The translations under genes and the position numbers were made by a program. The notes under the pieces were generated by a model that saw nothing but the letters and a program-made list of their open reading frames with translations, was not told where the DNA came from and searched no databases. From Tachypleus tridentatus (lineage: Eukaryota; Arthropoda; Merostomata; Xiphosura; Limulidae), in assembly GCF_004210375.1 (NCBI RefSeq), contig NC_134834.1:12633857-12697856 (forward strand): a DNA stretch of 64,000 nucleotides. The letters run 5' to 3'. Positions within the stretch are counted from its first letter, which is position 1. Every line of letters begins with the position of its first letter. This document shows positions 50,266 through 61,229 of the stretch, piece by piece.

Positions 50266-52380
50266 TAAACATTTACCAAGAATGAACATAAGCAACACAC
50301 TGTAAATATTAATAAAGATAACGTAATAAACACTGTAACTATAAATAAGAATAACACAAGAAACACTGTAAATATTAATAAGGATAACATAATAAACACT
50401 GTAAATATTAATAAAGATAACGTAATAAACACTGTAACTATAAATAAGAATAACACAAGAAACACTGTAAATATTAATAAGGATAACACACTAAACACTG
50501 TAAATATTAATAAAGATAACGTAATAAACACTGTAAATATTAATAAGGATAACATAATAAACACTGTAAATATTAATAAGGATAACATAATAAACACTGT
50601 AAATATTAATAAGGATAACATAATAAACACTGTATATATTAATAAGGATAACATAATAAACACTGTATATATTAATAAGGATAACATACTAAACACTGTA
50701 AATATTAATAAGGATAACATAATAAACACTGTAAATATTAATAAGGATAACATAATAAACACTGTAAATATTAATAAGGATAAAATAATAAACACTGTAA
50801 ATATTAATAAGGATAACATACTAAACACTGTAAATATTAATAAGGATAACATAATAAACACTGTAAATATTAATAAGGATAACATAATAAACACTGTAAA
50901 TATTAATAAGGATAACAATAAACACTGTAAATATTAATAAGGATAACATAATAAACACTGTAAATATTAATAAGGATAACATAATAAACACTGTAAATAT
51001 TAATAAGGATAAGATAATAAACACTGTATATATTAATAAGGATAACATACTAAACACTGTAAATATTAATAAGGATAAGATAATAAACACTGTATATATT
51101 AATAAGGATAACATACTAAACACTGTAAATATTAATAAGGATAACATAATAAACACTGTAAATATTAATAAGGATAACATAATAAACACTGTAAATATTA
51201 ATAAGGATAAGATAATAAACACTGTATATATTAATAAGGATAACATAATAAACACTGTAAATATTAATAAGGATAACATAATAAACACTGTAAATATTAA
51301 TAAGGATAACATAATAAACACTGTAAATATTAATAAGGATAGCATAATAAACACTGTAAATATTAATAAGGATAAGATAATAAACACTGTATATATTAAT
51401 AAGGATAACATACTAAACACTGTAAATATTAATAAGGATAACATAATAAACACTGTAAATATTAATAAGGATAACATACTAAACACTGTAAATATTAATA
51501 AGGATAACATACTAAACACTGTAAATATTAATAAGGATAACATAATAAACACTCTAAATATTAATAAGGATAAGATAATAAACACTGTAAATATTAATAA
51601 GGATAACATAATAAACACTGTAAATATTAATAAGGATAGCATAATAAACACTGTAAATATTAATAAGGATAAGATAATAAACACTGTATATATTAATAAG
51701 GATAACATACTAAACACTGTAAATATTAATAAGGATAACATAATAAACACTGTAAATATTAATAAGGATAACATACTAAACACTGTAAATATTAATAAGG
51801 ATAACATAATAAACACGGTAGATATTAATAAGGATAACATAATAAACACTGTAAATATTAATAAGGATAAGATAATAAACACTGTAAATATTAATAAGGA
51901 TAACATAATAAACACTGTAAATATTAATAAGGATAAGATAATAAACACTGTAAATATTAATAAGGATAACATAATAAACACGGTAGATATTAATAAGGAT
52001 AACATAATAAACACTGTAAATATTAATAAGGATAACATAATAAACACGGTAGATATTAATAAGGATAACATAATAAACACTGTAAATATTAATAAAGATA
52101 ACATAATAAACACTGTAAATATTAATAAGGATAAGATAATAAACACTGTAAATATTAATAAGGATAAAATAATAAACACTGTAAATATTAATAAGGATGA
52201 CATAATAAACACTGTAAATATTAATAATGATAAGATAATAAACACTGTAAATATTAATAAGGATAGCATAATAAACACTGTAAATATTAATAAGGATAAC
52301 ATAATAAACACTGTAAATATTAATAAGGATAACATAATAAACACTGTAAATATTAATAAGGATAACATAATAAACACACT
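50266..52380 (+). repeat. 33-bp minisatellite, ~64 copies
   Basis: The unit is 33 bp: 'aaacactgtaaatattaata' plus 'aggataacataat'. Variants include 'gataagataat', 'gatagcataat' and 'tatatattaat'. Because 33 is a multiple of 3, two minus-strand frames stay open for hundreds of codons (50265-50918 and 50821-52596), giving an 11-residue hydrophobic repeat, MLSLLIFTVFI. A 2-bp loss near 50917 switches between them. I judge this non-coding. Confidence 0.95.
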
Positions 52381-52561
52381 ATAAACATTAATAACTATAA
52401 CACAGAAACATATGAGAAATATTAATGAGTATAAGACAAGAAACACATAAATATTACTAAGAAAATCACAATAAACACTAAATATTATTAAGTACAACAA
52501 AAGAAACACATTGTTAATATTACTGAGAACAAACACAAGAAACACACTAAATATTAATAAG
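52381..52561 (+). repeat. Diverged edge of the 33-bp array
   Basis: Irregular relatives such as 'gaaacacataaatattacta' and 'aataaacactaaatattatt' have variable spacing, as expected at an array margin. Confidence 0.7.
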
Positions 52562-52800
52562 TGTAACACATTGTAGCTATTACTAAGAACAAACAATAAA
52601 CACTATAAACATTACTAAGTGTAACACATTGTAGCTATTACTAAGAACAAACAATAAACACTATAAACATTACTAAGTGTAACACATTGTAGCTATTACT
52701 AAGAACAAACAATAAACACTATAAACATTACTAAGTGTAACACATTGTAGCTATTACTAAGAACAAACAATAAACACTATAAACATTACTAAGTATAACA
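52562..52800 (+). repeat. 58-bp tandem repeat, ~4 copies
   Basis: The unit runs from 'tgtaacacattgtagctatt' to 'cactataaacattactaag', and copies are nearly identical. It is composed of two diverged 33-bp-type motifs, so it is a dimer amplified from the decayed array edge. Confidence 0.9.
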
Positions 52801-53699
52801 CATGAATCACAATGTAAATAGTAATTATGATAAATATTAGTAAGGACGATACAAAACATTTTCTAAATATTATTATATTATACATATATATATTATTCTA
52901 AACTGTTTATGCACTAATTTGTAACAGACATAACATAACTCAATATAATGAAACTTTGTAACAGTCGTCATCCATTCTACAAAGTTTCTTCGTATATACT
53001 CCGCTTAAACAATATATCAAAGAATAACTCAATATGTTGTACGTGTTCAGATTACATACAAGTGACTTTAGGGTTAACAATTTTGTTCGTAATGTAAATA
53101 AATGTCAATGGTATGTTTGGGGGGTCTTCTTCGTAACAAGCATATTCCTTCTCGGGTATGTAAACAAATTTCGTTCTGTTTATAGAAGAATAACATATTT
53201 GTTTCTTTAAAATTTGTGCAAAATAGTCGAGGTTTATGTGCATTAGTCGCCAAATTTGAAATGACAGAGTAAAGGGATGACACTGCAGGGGCGTAGATTT
53301 TTTTACACCCGATGGGAGGGATGATTTTTACATCCACTTATGTGAATTGTTCAATTTGCAAATTGTTAATCTCTGATTACCTGAACCTGAAAGCTGGAAA
53401 CATGCAGTCACAGAGTAACCTTGTTGCCACGATACTTGTATGTATACTTAGGCCTACTGACTGATACGAACTATCGCTTAGATCGAAAAGCTTAGAAGCA
53501 CGCCTATATTAAACATGTACATTTCGGCTACTGAAAAAGCCTACATCTAGGCCTAATTATGTAATTCGATTGGTAAGAACACGAGAATCACAAGAACAAA
53601 CACACAATTTGTAGACCTGTGATGCAATAAAACAATTCAACAGACCAAACTGTAGGGGATGATTGTATGCACTATAACCCCACCTAAAATGAAGAGGGG
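52801..53699. other. Unique AT-rich DNA
   Basis: Two overlapping minus-strand frames (53052-53243 and 53074-53337) lack splice, promoter or family support. Nothing else was recognised. Confidence 0.5.
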
Positions 53700-53904
53700 T
53701 GTATCCTACCTATCCCCCAGGATCTACGACCCTGGATGACAGCATTAACCACTGTAAACGTTTGTACTATTTTTTCCCCACGAAAACAAAAAAACCAGAA
53801 CTGACTGAACATCATAATGTCCCTACCGCTGAAAGGAAATTTGAACTCACGACGGATATATCGCCAGTCGAGTGCCCTACCCACCAGGCCATGTCGGCTT
53901 CGTA
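53700..53904 (-). mobile_element. Diverged type-1-like SINE
   Basis: On the minus strand the head reads 'gccgacatggcctggtgggt', with 'gagttcaaatttcc' in the B-box place and 'cagcggtagggacattatga' in the body, parallel to 'cagccgtgggggcgttataa' of other copies. Frames on both strands here (53684-53884, 53699-53905) are SINE sequence. Confidence 0.65.
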
Positions 53905-54532
53905 AGGTGTTTATACAGAATTAAACACAATATACCTACAGCTGTTCGTTTTTCGGAGGAACAGTAAAACTCTTCAGGTACCAATTGAGATTTCAAGAAT
54001 TTTGCCAGGAAAACAAAGAGGAATAATTATTGACACACGTGAGTTCGGGAAATATTGTACATTGCACCGTTACATCTACAAAATACTCTGTCACCAGGAT
54101 ATAATTTATCAAGGTTTATCACCCCTCCCGGGGCATCGTTATTGCAGCATAACAGCTTATGTCCCCGAAAGGGACTGAAGACCGCCTGCAGGGGTCAGCA
54201 GTATGTGTGTCGTCTATCAGTCAGTCAGTAGACTAAAATTACGTCACATAAAGGACACTTAACTTTGCAATTTGTACTGTCGAGACGATAATAAAACGTG
54301 CGCATGTCATGAATCACGAGAAGAATTATATACTCTCCGAGGACCCTGAGAAAGTACATCCAGTACAGTTCCTATATCGCATACTTAAGTATTGTCTTTT
54401 TCAACCTACGCTTTTTTATCATTCTTTTGTTGTTTACGTCAACTACATTCAATCTTCGATCGTTTATTTCATTTCAGTATACAAACTCCAGTATTATACG
54501 GATTATAATCAACTGGTATTAACTGGTTATGT
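53905..54532. other. Unique DNA
   Basis: There is a short palindromic 'tccccgaaagggactgaaga' stretch near 54161. The 90-codon plus frame 54309-54581 has no supporting signal and runs into a SINE. Confidence 0.45.
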
Positions 54533-54640
54533 TTGTACCCCCAGTGGCTCTGTAATAAGTCTGAAGGTTTATAACACTTAAAACGGAGTTTCTATACCCG
54601 TGGTGGGTACATCACGGATAGCCAGTTATGCAGCTTTAGG
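54533..54640 (+). mobile_element. Type-3 SINE, degraded
   Basis: It has 'cccagtggctctgtaataag', then 'tttctatacccgtggtgggt' and 'gatagccagttatgcagctt', matching the better copy at 61230-61343. Confidence 0.65.
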
Positions 54641-55498
54641 CCTAACATTAATTGAGCTGCTTTATGATACAAATGCATACAAAATAGAAATGCATTTCCA
54701 CCTTATAAATGTTAGTGCCTAAACTTTGCCAAACTGTACATTCGTTTTAGTTTCATCATTCGCAAACCAATCGCAGGAAAAAGACAGTTGAAACCAGTAA
54801 GAATGATTCGTCTTCTCGGTAAAGTCAGGTTAACCACACGATCTGAACCACTATTATGAAAATAATGAATCTTTTCCAGAATAAAACCTGATAAAAAATA
54901 TAAAACAAAGAGAAAGAAAACTGTAGTTTATAAAACCTGTTAAAAAAACTAACAACATTCTAATCCTCACAAATGCTAATAGAAAAAAAAATCTTTCAAT
55001 TATTTATGGTCATTTATCGATACCAGTTTGTTTTAGTTTCTTTCGAAATAATGTACATTACTCTGATCGAAAGTTTACGTTACTATTCGTAGGTTTGCTT
55101 TTAAGAACTGTTGGGAAATTGTGACTTTTGTATAAGACTATATAGTTGTTTAATTTCTTAGTATCAGATAAACGAGTTTAGAACAAATACACAGTATTCT
55201 TGTGTTAAATGCTCGAAGTTTGGCAAACAGTAAGAGGACATTTTAAAACATGAATGAGAAAAACTTTCTTGCCGTACAATTCAATACACAGAACATTATA
55301 ATAGTAAAATACACATTTTGCCATACCATAACCCATCTCTCATTAACAATGCATAAAAATAGTTGAATAACCAATTAACTGATAAACAAACATAACAACA
55401 ATAACATACTCGCCAGGTGGTCGTACTGTAACACACCGACTCACACAGAACACATAAAAACAGCAGTATGTTCTACGTTTAAAATATTCCATTTAATT
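54641..55498. other. Unique AT-rich DNA
   Basis: No gene, SINE or tandem repeat was recognised. Confidence 0.5.
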
Positions 55499-56526
55499 GC
55501 TTTAACTTTAACCGTTTCTCATTTCATACAGTTCTCTTGTTTTGACTTTAACCGTTTCTCATTTCATACAGTTCTCTTGTTTTGACTTTAACCGTTTCTC
55601 ATTTCATACAGTTCTCTTGTTTTAACTTTAACCGTTTCTCATTTCATACAGTTCTCTTGTTTTAACTTTAACCGTTTCTCATTTCATACAGTTCTCTTGT
55701 TTTAACTTTAACCGTTTCTCATTTCATACAGCCCACTTGTTTTAACTTTAACCGTTTCTCATTTCATACAGTTCTCTTGTTTTGACTTTAACCGTTTCTC
55801 ATTTCATACAGTTCTCTTGTTTTGACTTTAATCGTTTCTCATTTCATACAGTTCTCTTGTTTTGACTTTAACCGTTTCTTATTTCATACAGCCACTTGTT
55901 TTAACTTTAACCGTTTCTCATTTCATACAGTCCACTTGTTTTAACTTTAACCGTTTCTCATTTCATACAGTTCTCTTGTTTTGACTTTAACCGTTTCTCA
56001 TTTCATACAGTTCTCTTGTTTTAACTTTAACCGTTTCTCATTTCATACAGCCACTTGTTTTAACTTTAACCGTTTCTCATTTCATACAGTTCTCTTGTTT
56101 TGACTTTAACCGTTTCTCATTTCATACAGTTCTCTTGTTTTAACTTTAACCGTTTCTCATTTCATACAGCCCACTTGTTTTAACTTTAACCGTTTCTCAT
56201 TTCATACAGCCACTTGTTTTAACTTTAACCGTTTCTCATTTCATACAGTTCTCTTGTTTTAACTTTAACCGTTTCTCATTTCATACAGTTCTCTTGTTTT
56301 AACTTTAACCGTTTCTCATTTCATACAGCCACTTGTTTTAACTTTAACCGTTTCTCATTTCATACAGTTCTCTTGTTTTGACTTTAACCGTTTCTCATTT
56401 CATACAGTTCTCTTGTTTTAACTTTAACCGTTTCTCATTTCATACAGCCCACTTGTTTTAACTTTAACCGTTTCTCATTTCATACAGCCACTTGTTTTAA
56501 CTTTAACCGTTTCTCATTTCATACAG
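55499..56526 (+). repeat. 40-bp minisatellite, ~26 copies, splice-acceptor-like
   Basis: The unit is 39-40 bp: 'tttaactttaaccgtttctc', 'atttcatacag', then 'ttctcttgt' or 'cccacttgt' / 'ccacttgt'. The variant order (ccac, ttctc-gac, ttctc-aac, cccac) repeats near 56048-56210 and 56327-56490, so there is a four-unit higher-order period. Each unit holds a pyrimidine-rich stretch ending in CAG. Confidence 0.95.
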
Positions 56527-56989
56527 CCCACCAAACGCTAATATTTTTATTTTAATACTTTATTATCTTGATCAATCATGTGATTAGCATATATGATAGT
56601 CAAATAAAAATATAAAAACAACACCCAAAACACGTCACTACACGGCCAACAGAAATGTTTTTATTTACCTTGTATTCAGGATAATCGCGTTAAAAGTTGG
56701 CCTAAGTGCGTCTCGTGGTGGGTGTTTAGAGCAACCGCCTGTAACACCGATATGTAAAACAGCAAACAAAGATTTATATAAGTGTCTTGGTGAAAAAAAA
56801 AGCAAAAAATAAAAACCACCCACTGCTGACCACGTAGAACGGGTATTTAAGCACCCTACAGAGAGCGACAAATAACGGACGATATCCTTCGGACTTTCTC
56901 TCACGGCAACATTTTCCGTCTGTAGACATTTGACAGGACTTTAGTTCGACAAAATAGGCGCTTTGAGTCTCTTAAGTCAGTAATTTATA
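56527..56989. other. Unique DNA before the CpG-richer stretch
   Basis: AT-rich at first, then more balanced from about 56820. A minus-strand frame (56665-56904, 79 codons) has no other support. Confidence 0.4.
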
Positions 56990-57240
56990 CAGACGGGGTC
57001 AAAACGGCAGGAGCTGCCTAAATTTCGCGCTGATTGATGAAGCATCCCCGCGGGACCCGGCTAGGGCCGTGACGGGCAGCGGGCTCGTCCAGGTGAAGGC
57101 GGAAAGAGTGTCTCATCCCAACAATGGCTCCCCCGTCAACTAACACAAGCGTTGTTACACATAGTAAATGGTGCGCGGTAGACCACGAACACGGTTCGCG
57201 GTTGTCGTCTCAGCTCGCATAAACGATCTGATGTATTGGA
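56990..57240 (+). promoter_or_regulatory. CpG-richer, possibly regulatory stretch
   Basis: Base composition changes sharply. 57041-57102 alone has about eight CpG, in an otherwise AT-rich, CpG-poor region. Consensus-like sites are TGATTGATGA (57031-57040, PBX/HOX type), CAGGTG (57090-57095, E-box) and AACAATGG (57120-57127, SOX type). It lies just upstream of a TATA box. The sites are consensus matches only. Confidence 0.4.
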
Positions 57241-57241
57241 G

Positions 57242-57275
57242 TATATAAACGTATAATAGTACTCTGTTCACAGTT
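57242..57275 (+). promoter_or_regulatory. Core promoter: TATA box and initiator
   Basis: TATATAAA is at 57242-57249. An arthropod initiator-like 'ACAGTT' has its A at 57272, exactly 30 nt from the first T of the TATA box, the usual spacing. No downstream promoter element is seen. Confidence 0.4.
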
Positions 57276-57301
57276 CATACACCATACAGTAGAGCTTTTC
57301 T

Positions 57302-57381
57302 CTCGGGCAGATGTCGCCTGGTTGTGCTTCACTGGTTCTCGTATTCGCACACCCTCTTCTGCAACCCCCTATCTGCCCGGG
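57302..57381 (+). other. Two-stem hairpin overlapping the short ORF
   Basis: The outer helix pairs CGGGCAGAT (57304-57312) with ATCTGCCCG (57371-57379), extended by a wobble and one more pair. The inner helix pairs GGTTGTGC (57320-57327) with GCACACC (57347-57353) with one bulge. The internal loop is lopsided (7/17), so this is a poor microRNA precursor. It may be a structured 5' UTR or a chance hairpin. Confidence 0.35.
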
Positions 57382-57433
57382 CGTGATGGACGGTCTTGAA
57401 GAGTCCACTGACCATTCACAACACTACACCTGA
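57311..57433 (+). CDS. Putative 40-codon ORF downstream of the TATA box
   Basis: The first ATG after the putative start site opens 40 codons to a TGA at 57431-57433. The start, MSPGCASLVLVFAHPLLQPP, is moderately hydrophobic and vaguely signal-like; the end is acidic and polar (GLEESTDHSQHY). Codon use is GC-richer than the surroundings. It could be a micropeptide, an upstream ORF or part of a first exon that splices onward, since donor-like 'ttggtaatt' occurs near 57476. No family is recognised. Support is positional only. Confidence 0.2.
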   Translation: MSPGCASLVLVFAHPLLQPPICPGVMDGLEESTDHSQHYT

Positions 57434-57711
57434 TAGTTCCATTCGCTGTTATGGAATTGTTCTAACTTTGTGGCGATTGGTAATTTTAGATCAAAATAAG
57501 CTATAATGTAGGCTCTTTGTTTAACATATAGACCCTTAATATTTTATATAAATTATACCAATATTCAACCACATATGGGGAGATAATTAAGTAACCTTCC
57601 CCCCTCAAAATAAAACGCAAAAGAACCAATATTTTTTCTGGTATGGTTGTATTACATTCTCTATACACAAAGTGAATCAATCTATACAATTTTAAAATAA
57701 TCATTCAATTA
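57434..57711. other. Unique AT-rich DNA
   Basis: A minus-strand frame 57501-57704 (67 codons) has no other support. No repeat was seen. Confidence 0.45.
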
Positions 57712-58230
57712 ACCCTGTAGATACAGTCACTCAAGAAATCCTGTAGCTACAGTAACTCAAGAAATCCTGTATATACAGTAACTCAAAGAATCCTGTAGAT
57801 ACAATCACTCAAAAAATCCTGTAGCTATAGTCACTCAAGGAATCCTGTAGATACAGTCGCTCAAGAAATCCTGTAGCTACAGTCACTCAAACAATCCTGT
57901 AGATACAGTCACTTGAAACAATCACTCTAGCGATCTTGGAGCTACAACTGTTCAAGGAATCATATACCTAAAATCACTCAAGGTGACCTGTAAATACAGT
58001 CACTCAAGAAATCCTGTAGATACAGTCACTCAAGTCAACTTGTAGAAATAATCAATCAAGTAGATGAAGTCATTCATGGAATCCTGTTGTTACAGTTACT
58101 CAAGGAATCCTGTAGCTACAGTCTCTCAAAGTGACCTCTAGAAACAATCACCCGAGCGACTTTGAAGCCACAACCATTTAAGGAATTCAAAAGCTATGAC
58201 CACTTAGAGGATCCTTTAGATGTAGTTATT
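57712..58230 (+). repeat. 26-bp degenerate tandem repeat, ~18-20 copies
   Basis: The unit resembles 'aatcctgtagctacagtcac' plus 'tcaaga'. Copies diverge progressively to the right. 'tgtagctaca' is itself palindromic. Confidence 0.88.
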
Positions 58231-58460
58231 TAAGATGCACAGAATTTGACCAGTTGCATGCTTTGTATTCCTCGTGGTATTAACTAGCATGTTTTTTCTT
58301 ATACGACGGCAATGTTGTTTGTATTATTTTCTGCACAAAACACGGAATTTGTCATAATGGAGTGGTCAACAACTACAACAGAATATTCTGTGTGAAGTGA
58401 AAGGTTTCAGCCATTCAGATCAGCATCATCACCTTTCATACCAGGATTTTAACCCTTAAT
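58231..58460. other. Unique spacer between two arrays
   Basis: No feature was recognised. Confidence 0.45.
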
Positions 58461-58978
58461 GTCAACATTTCATACCAACATTCCAACTTTTCATACCAAC
58501 ATTCCAACTTTTCATACCAACATTCCAACTTTTCATACCAACATTCCAACTTTTCATATCAACATTCCAACTTTTCATACCAACATTCCAACTTTTCATA
58601 CCAACATTTCAACTTTTCATACCAACATTCCAACTTTTCATATAAACATTTCAACTTTTCATACCAACATTCCAACTTTTCATACCAACATTTCAACTTT
58701 TCATACCAACATTCCAACTTTTCATACCAACATTCCAACTTTTCATACCAACATTCCAACTTTTCATACCAACATTTCCACTTTTCATACCAACATTCCA
58801 ACTTTTCATATCAACATTTCAACTTTTCATACCAACATTTCAACTTTTCATACCAACATTCCAACTTTTCATACCAACATTCCAACTTTTCAACTTTTCA
58901 TATCAACATTCCAACTTTTCATACCAACATTCCAACTTTCATACCAACATTCGAACTTTTCATACCAACATTTCAACC
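58461..58978 (+). repeat. 21-bp minisatellite, ~25 copies
   Basis: The unit is 'cattccaacttttcatacca' plus 'a'. Because 21 is a multiple of 3, both a plus frame (58459-59019, heptad-like TFHTNIP) and a minus frame (58559-58801, ECWYEKL) stay open. Simultaneous openness on both strands argues against coding. Confidence 0.95.
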
Positions 58979-59754
58979 TTTCAGGCCGACGTTACTGCCT
59001 TTCACACCAGTCACACTGACAGTTGATTCTACGAGTGTTTTTCTTTCATAAGTCCAGACGTCCCATATAGAAACTGATGCCTTCTCTTCCTCTGCCTTCT
59101 TAGGCTATCGTCGCCCTTGTCGTCGTTTCATATAATCAATCACCGTCACCATAAACAGGGGGCACTGCAGAGGTCAGTTCGCGGTAGCCAAATCGTGAGA
59201 TATGGTCTCGACTATGATTAATTATAACCACAAGGGGATCTCGGGGTGGAAAGAATGCCCTCCCCACTCGCTACATTTAAATAGGACACTTGAATCTCCC
59301 AAACCTAATCACAGTTACATATGTTGCGCAGTCCATGCGGAGACAAAGCTCCGTTCTTTTCTCGCCAGAGACCTCTAACGACGGATGACCTTTTCCGTGA
59401 AAACACCTCGCCTACATGATCATTTGAACTCTTAATAAATCGACTGTCTATCTGAAGATGGTAAAGCGATACTGGATGCAGTTTTGACGGGGTCTTGTTA
59501 TGCGAGTTCCTTCTTCCGCTCAGGAGTTACCGAACGTGTTCCTACGTGTCTCGTGAGTTGACGCGAAAAAACAGAAATCTCGAAGTTATTCCTAACAAGC
59601 GTGCAGTGAAACACCGTACGTTGTAAAAAAAAAAAGAGAGACATGCGTGGGGTAAAAAAAAAAGACAAACAATTTTTAGTTAAAGAGCAACAAAAATTTT
59701 AAACTAAAACAATTATCTGAATATAAAACTCATGACGTATATACTGCAATGATA
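58979..59754. other. Unique DNA, more GC-balanced, possible weak promoter
   Basis: TTTAAATA (59276-59283) is followed about 35 nt later by TCACAGTT (59309-59316). A 32-codon ORF then runs from ATG 59321 to TGA 59419. The same TCACAGTT string occurs at the 57272 initiator. Support is weak, and no protein family was recognised. Confidence 0.3.
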
Positions 59755-59766
59755 GATAGGATCAGG

Positions 59767-59887
59767 CCACCCGCTAGAACAGCGGTAAGTCTACAAATTT
59801 GCAACGCTAAAATCAGGGATTCGATTCCCCCTCGGTTGGCTCAGCAGATAGCCCAATGTGGCTTTGCAATAAGAAATCACAACAACA
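59767..59887 (+). mobile_element. Type-2 SINE with target-site duplication
   Basis: This is the cleanest type-2 copy: 'ccacccgctagaacagcggt' head, B-box 'gattcgattcccc' and tail 'gctcagcagatagcccaatg'. It is flanked by GATAGGATCAGG (59755-59766) and GATAAGATCAGG (59888-59899). It fixes the true length of this SINE at about 120 bp. Confidence 0.9.
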
Positions 59888-59959
59888 GATAAGATCAGGA
59901 TATAAGGTCTTTTATTCTACTAATATTTTTGCCCCCTAAATATAGAGCATGTCTGTTTT

Positions 59960-60115
59960 GATTGTTTCTAAGCTTTGCGCAACATTCGAGAGCTCTTTGC
60001 TCTATATATCCCTAAATCAGAAGCGCTAGACTATAGGGAAGGCGAGTGGTCAACAGTACTCTACCGACAACTCCTGAGCTAGTTTTTGGGAGTAAGTTCT
60101 TTCAGCTAAGTTGAT
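59960..60115 (-). mobile_element. Old 3' fragment of a type-1 SINE
   Basis: It starts 'ctaagctttgcgcaacattc' and continues through a diverged body ('agggaaggcgagtggtcaac'); the head is missing. Confidence 0.7.
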
Positions 60116-60598
60116 TCGCATCTTATTCGTAATGCTTTTGTCGCTGCTATGTGTTCATGTACGAATGATTACTTCTAACAGTAGTACAATCTCAAGGAGG
60201 ATAAAAACAGACATGTGTTTATTTACAAATCATATTGTAAATACAAGCAGGCAAGGATAATCCAAACTACAACTACAACTCCTTATATAAAGTGTATTAC
60301 TACTCCGACACCTAGATCACGTGATGTACCCAGTCCAATTAACATTTCACCATCTGAGTTGAGTCGAGACTTGTGGTTTAGTTAATTTAACATACCTAGT
60401 TAATCATGGAGATAGCGAGAGTTGATCCTGCGTTTGTTATACAGGGTCAATTAAAGAGTTGTGTGCTATTTCTATTTCTATGGTGCATTGGTTACTTCTG
60501 TGGAATAAGTATCACCTTAAACTCATGAAGTGTGAAAACTGATTTTTAACTAACAACCATTTTGCTCTGGATGACCTAATGGTGTTTATAGTTGTGGT
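60116..60598. other. Unique DNA
   Basis: No gene or repeat was recognised. Confidence 0.5.
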
Positions 60599-60610
60599 TT
60601 CACTGGTGTA

Positions 60611-60882
60611 GGTCCAGCATGGCCAGGTGGGTTAAGGCGTTCAACTCGTAATCTGAGGGCCGTGGGTTCGAATCCCGTCTCACCAAACATGCTTGCACTT
60701 TCAGCCGTAGGGGCGTTATAATTTTACGGTTAATCCCACTATTCGTTGGTAAAGAGTAGCCCAAGAGTTGGCGGTGGGTGGTGATGACTGACTGCCTTCC
60801 CTCTAGTCTTACACTGCTAAGTTAGGGACGGGTAGCGCAGATAGCCCTCGTGTAGCTTTGCGCGAAATTCCGAAAACAAACA
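60611..60882 (+). mobile_element. Full-length type-1 SINE
   Basis: It has the head 'ggtccagcatggccaggtgg', CTCGTAA anticodon-like loop, B-box 'gggttcgaatccc', full body and tail 'gctttgcgcgaaattc'. A perfect 12-bp target-site duplication TTCACTGGTGTA lies at 60599-60610 and 60883-60894. It is one of the youngest copies in the window and a good family reference. Confidence 0.95.
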
Positions 60883-61009
60883 TTCACTGGTGTAACTTTA
60901 GTACGTACTAAATTACCTGAGTTTCGTAAGTGAACCCACGTTTACTGGTCTCGCAGTTAGCTGGCGGATCAGATGATGCTGAGCAGCGAAGCCACTCGTA
61001 CAGACGTTC

Positions 61010-61160
61010 GCTATCACACACGTTTATCAACGAAAAATGATATTGACCATCACATTACAATGTCCCCACGGCTAAAAGTACAAACACATTCGGTGATAAG
61101 GTTCAAATACGTGACCCCAATATTGCGAGTAGAGCGCACTAACCAACAGGTGTTCTGTGA
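61010..61160 (-). mobile_element. Diverged head half of a type-1-like SINE
   Basis: The minus strand carries 'tttagccgtggggacattgt' and a tRNA-like head with 'gcgctctactcgcaatattg'. The open frame 60973-61191 crosses it and is not a gene. Confidence 0.65.
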
Positions 61161-61229
61161 ACGCACCAGAAATATGACAAGCGTTGGGTAGCTAGCAATT
61201 TCATGGTTCCCTTTCGTTCTTATCTTCCA

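Noticed and set aside
50265-52596. Long minus-strand ORFs (217 and 591 codons) as membrane-protein genes
   Set aside because: They coincide with a 33-bp minisatellite. A second frame on the same strand is open too, and there is no promoter, splice or family signal.
57302-57381. MicroRNA precursor
   Set aside because: Pairing is broken by a 7/17 internal loop and no known microRNA seed is recognised.
58459-59019. 186-codon plus-strand ORF with 7-residue repeats, and its 80-codon minus-strand counterpart
   Set aside because: The 21-bp array leaves frames open on both strands; no signal supports either.
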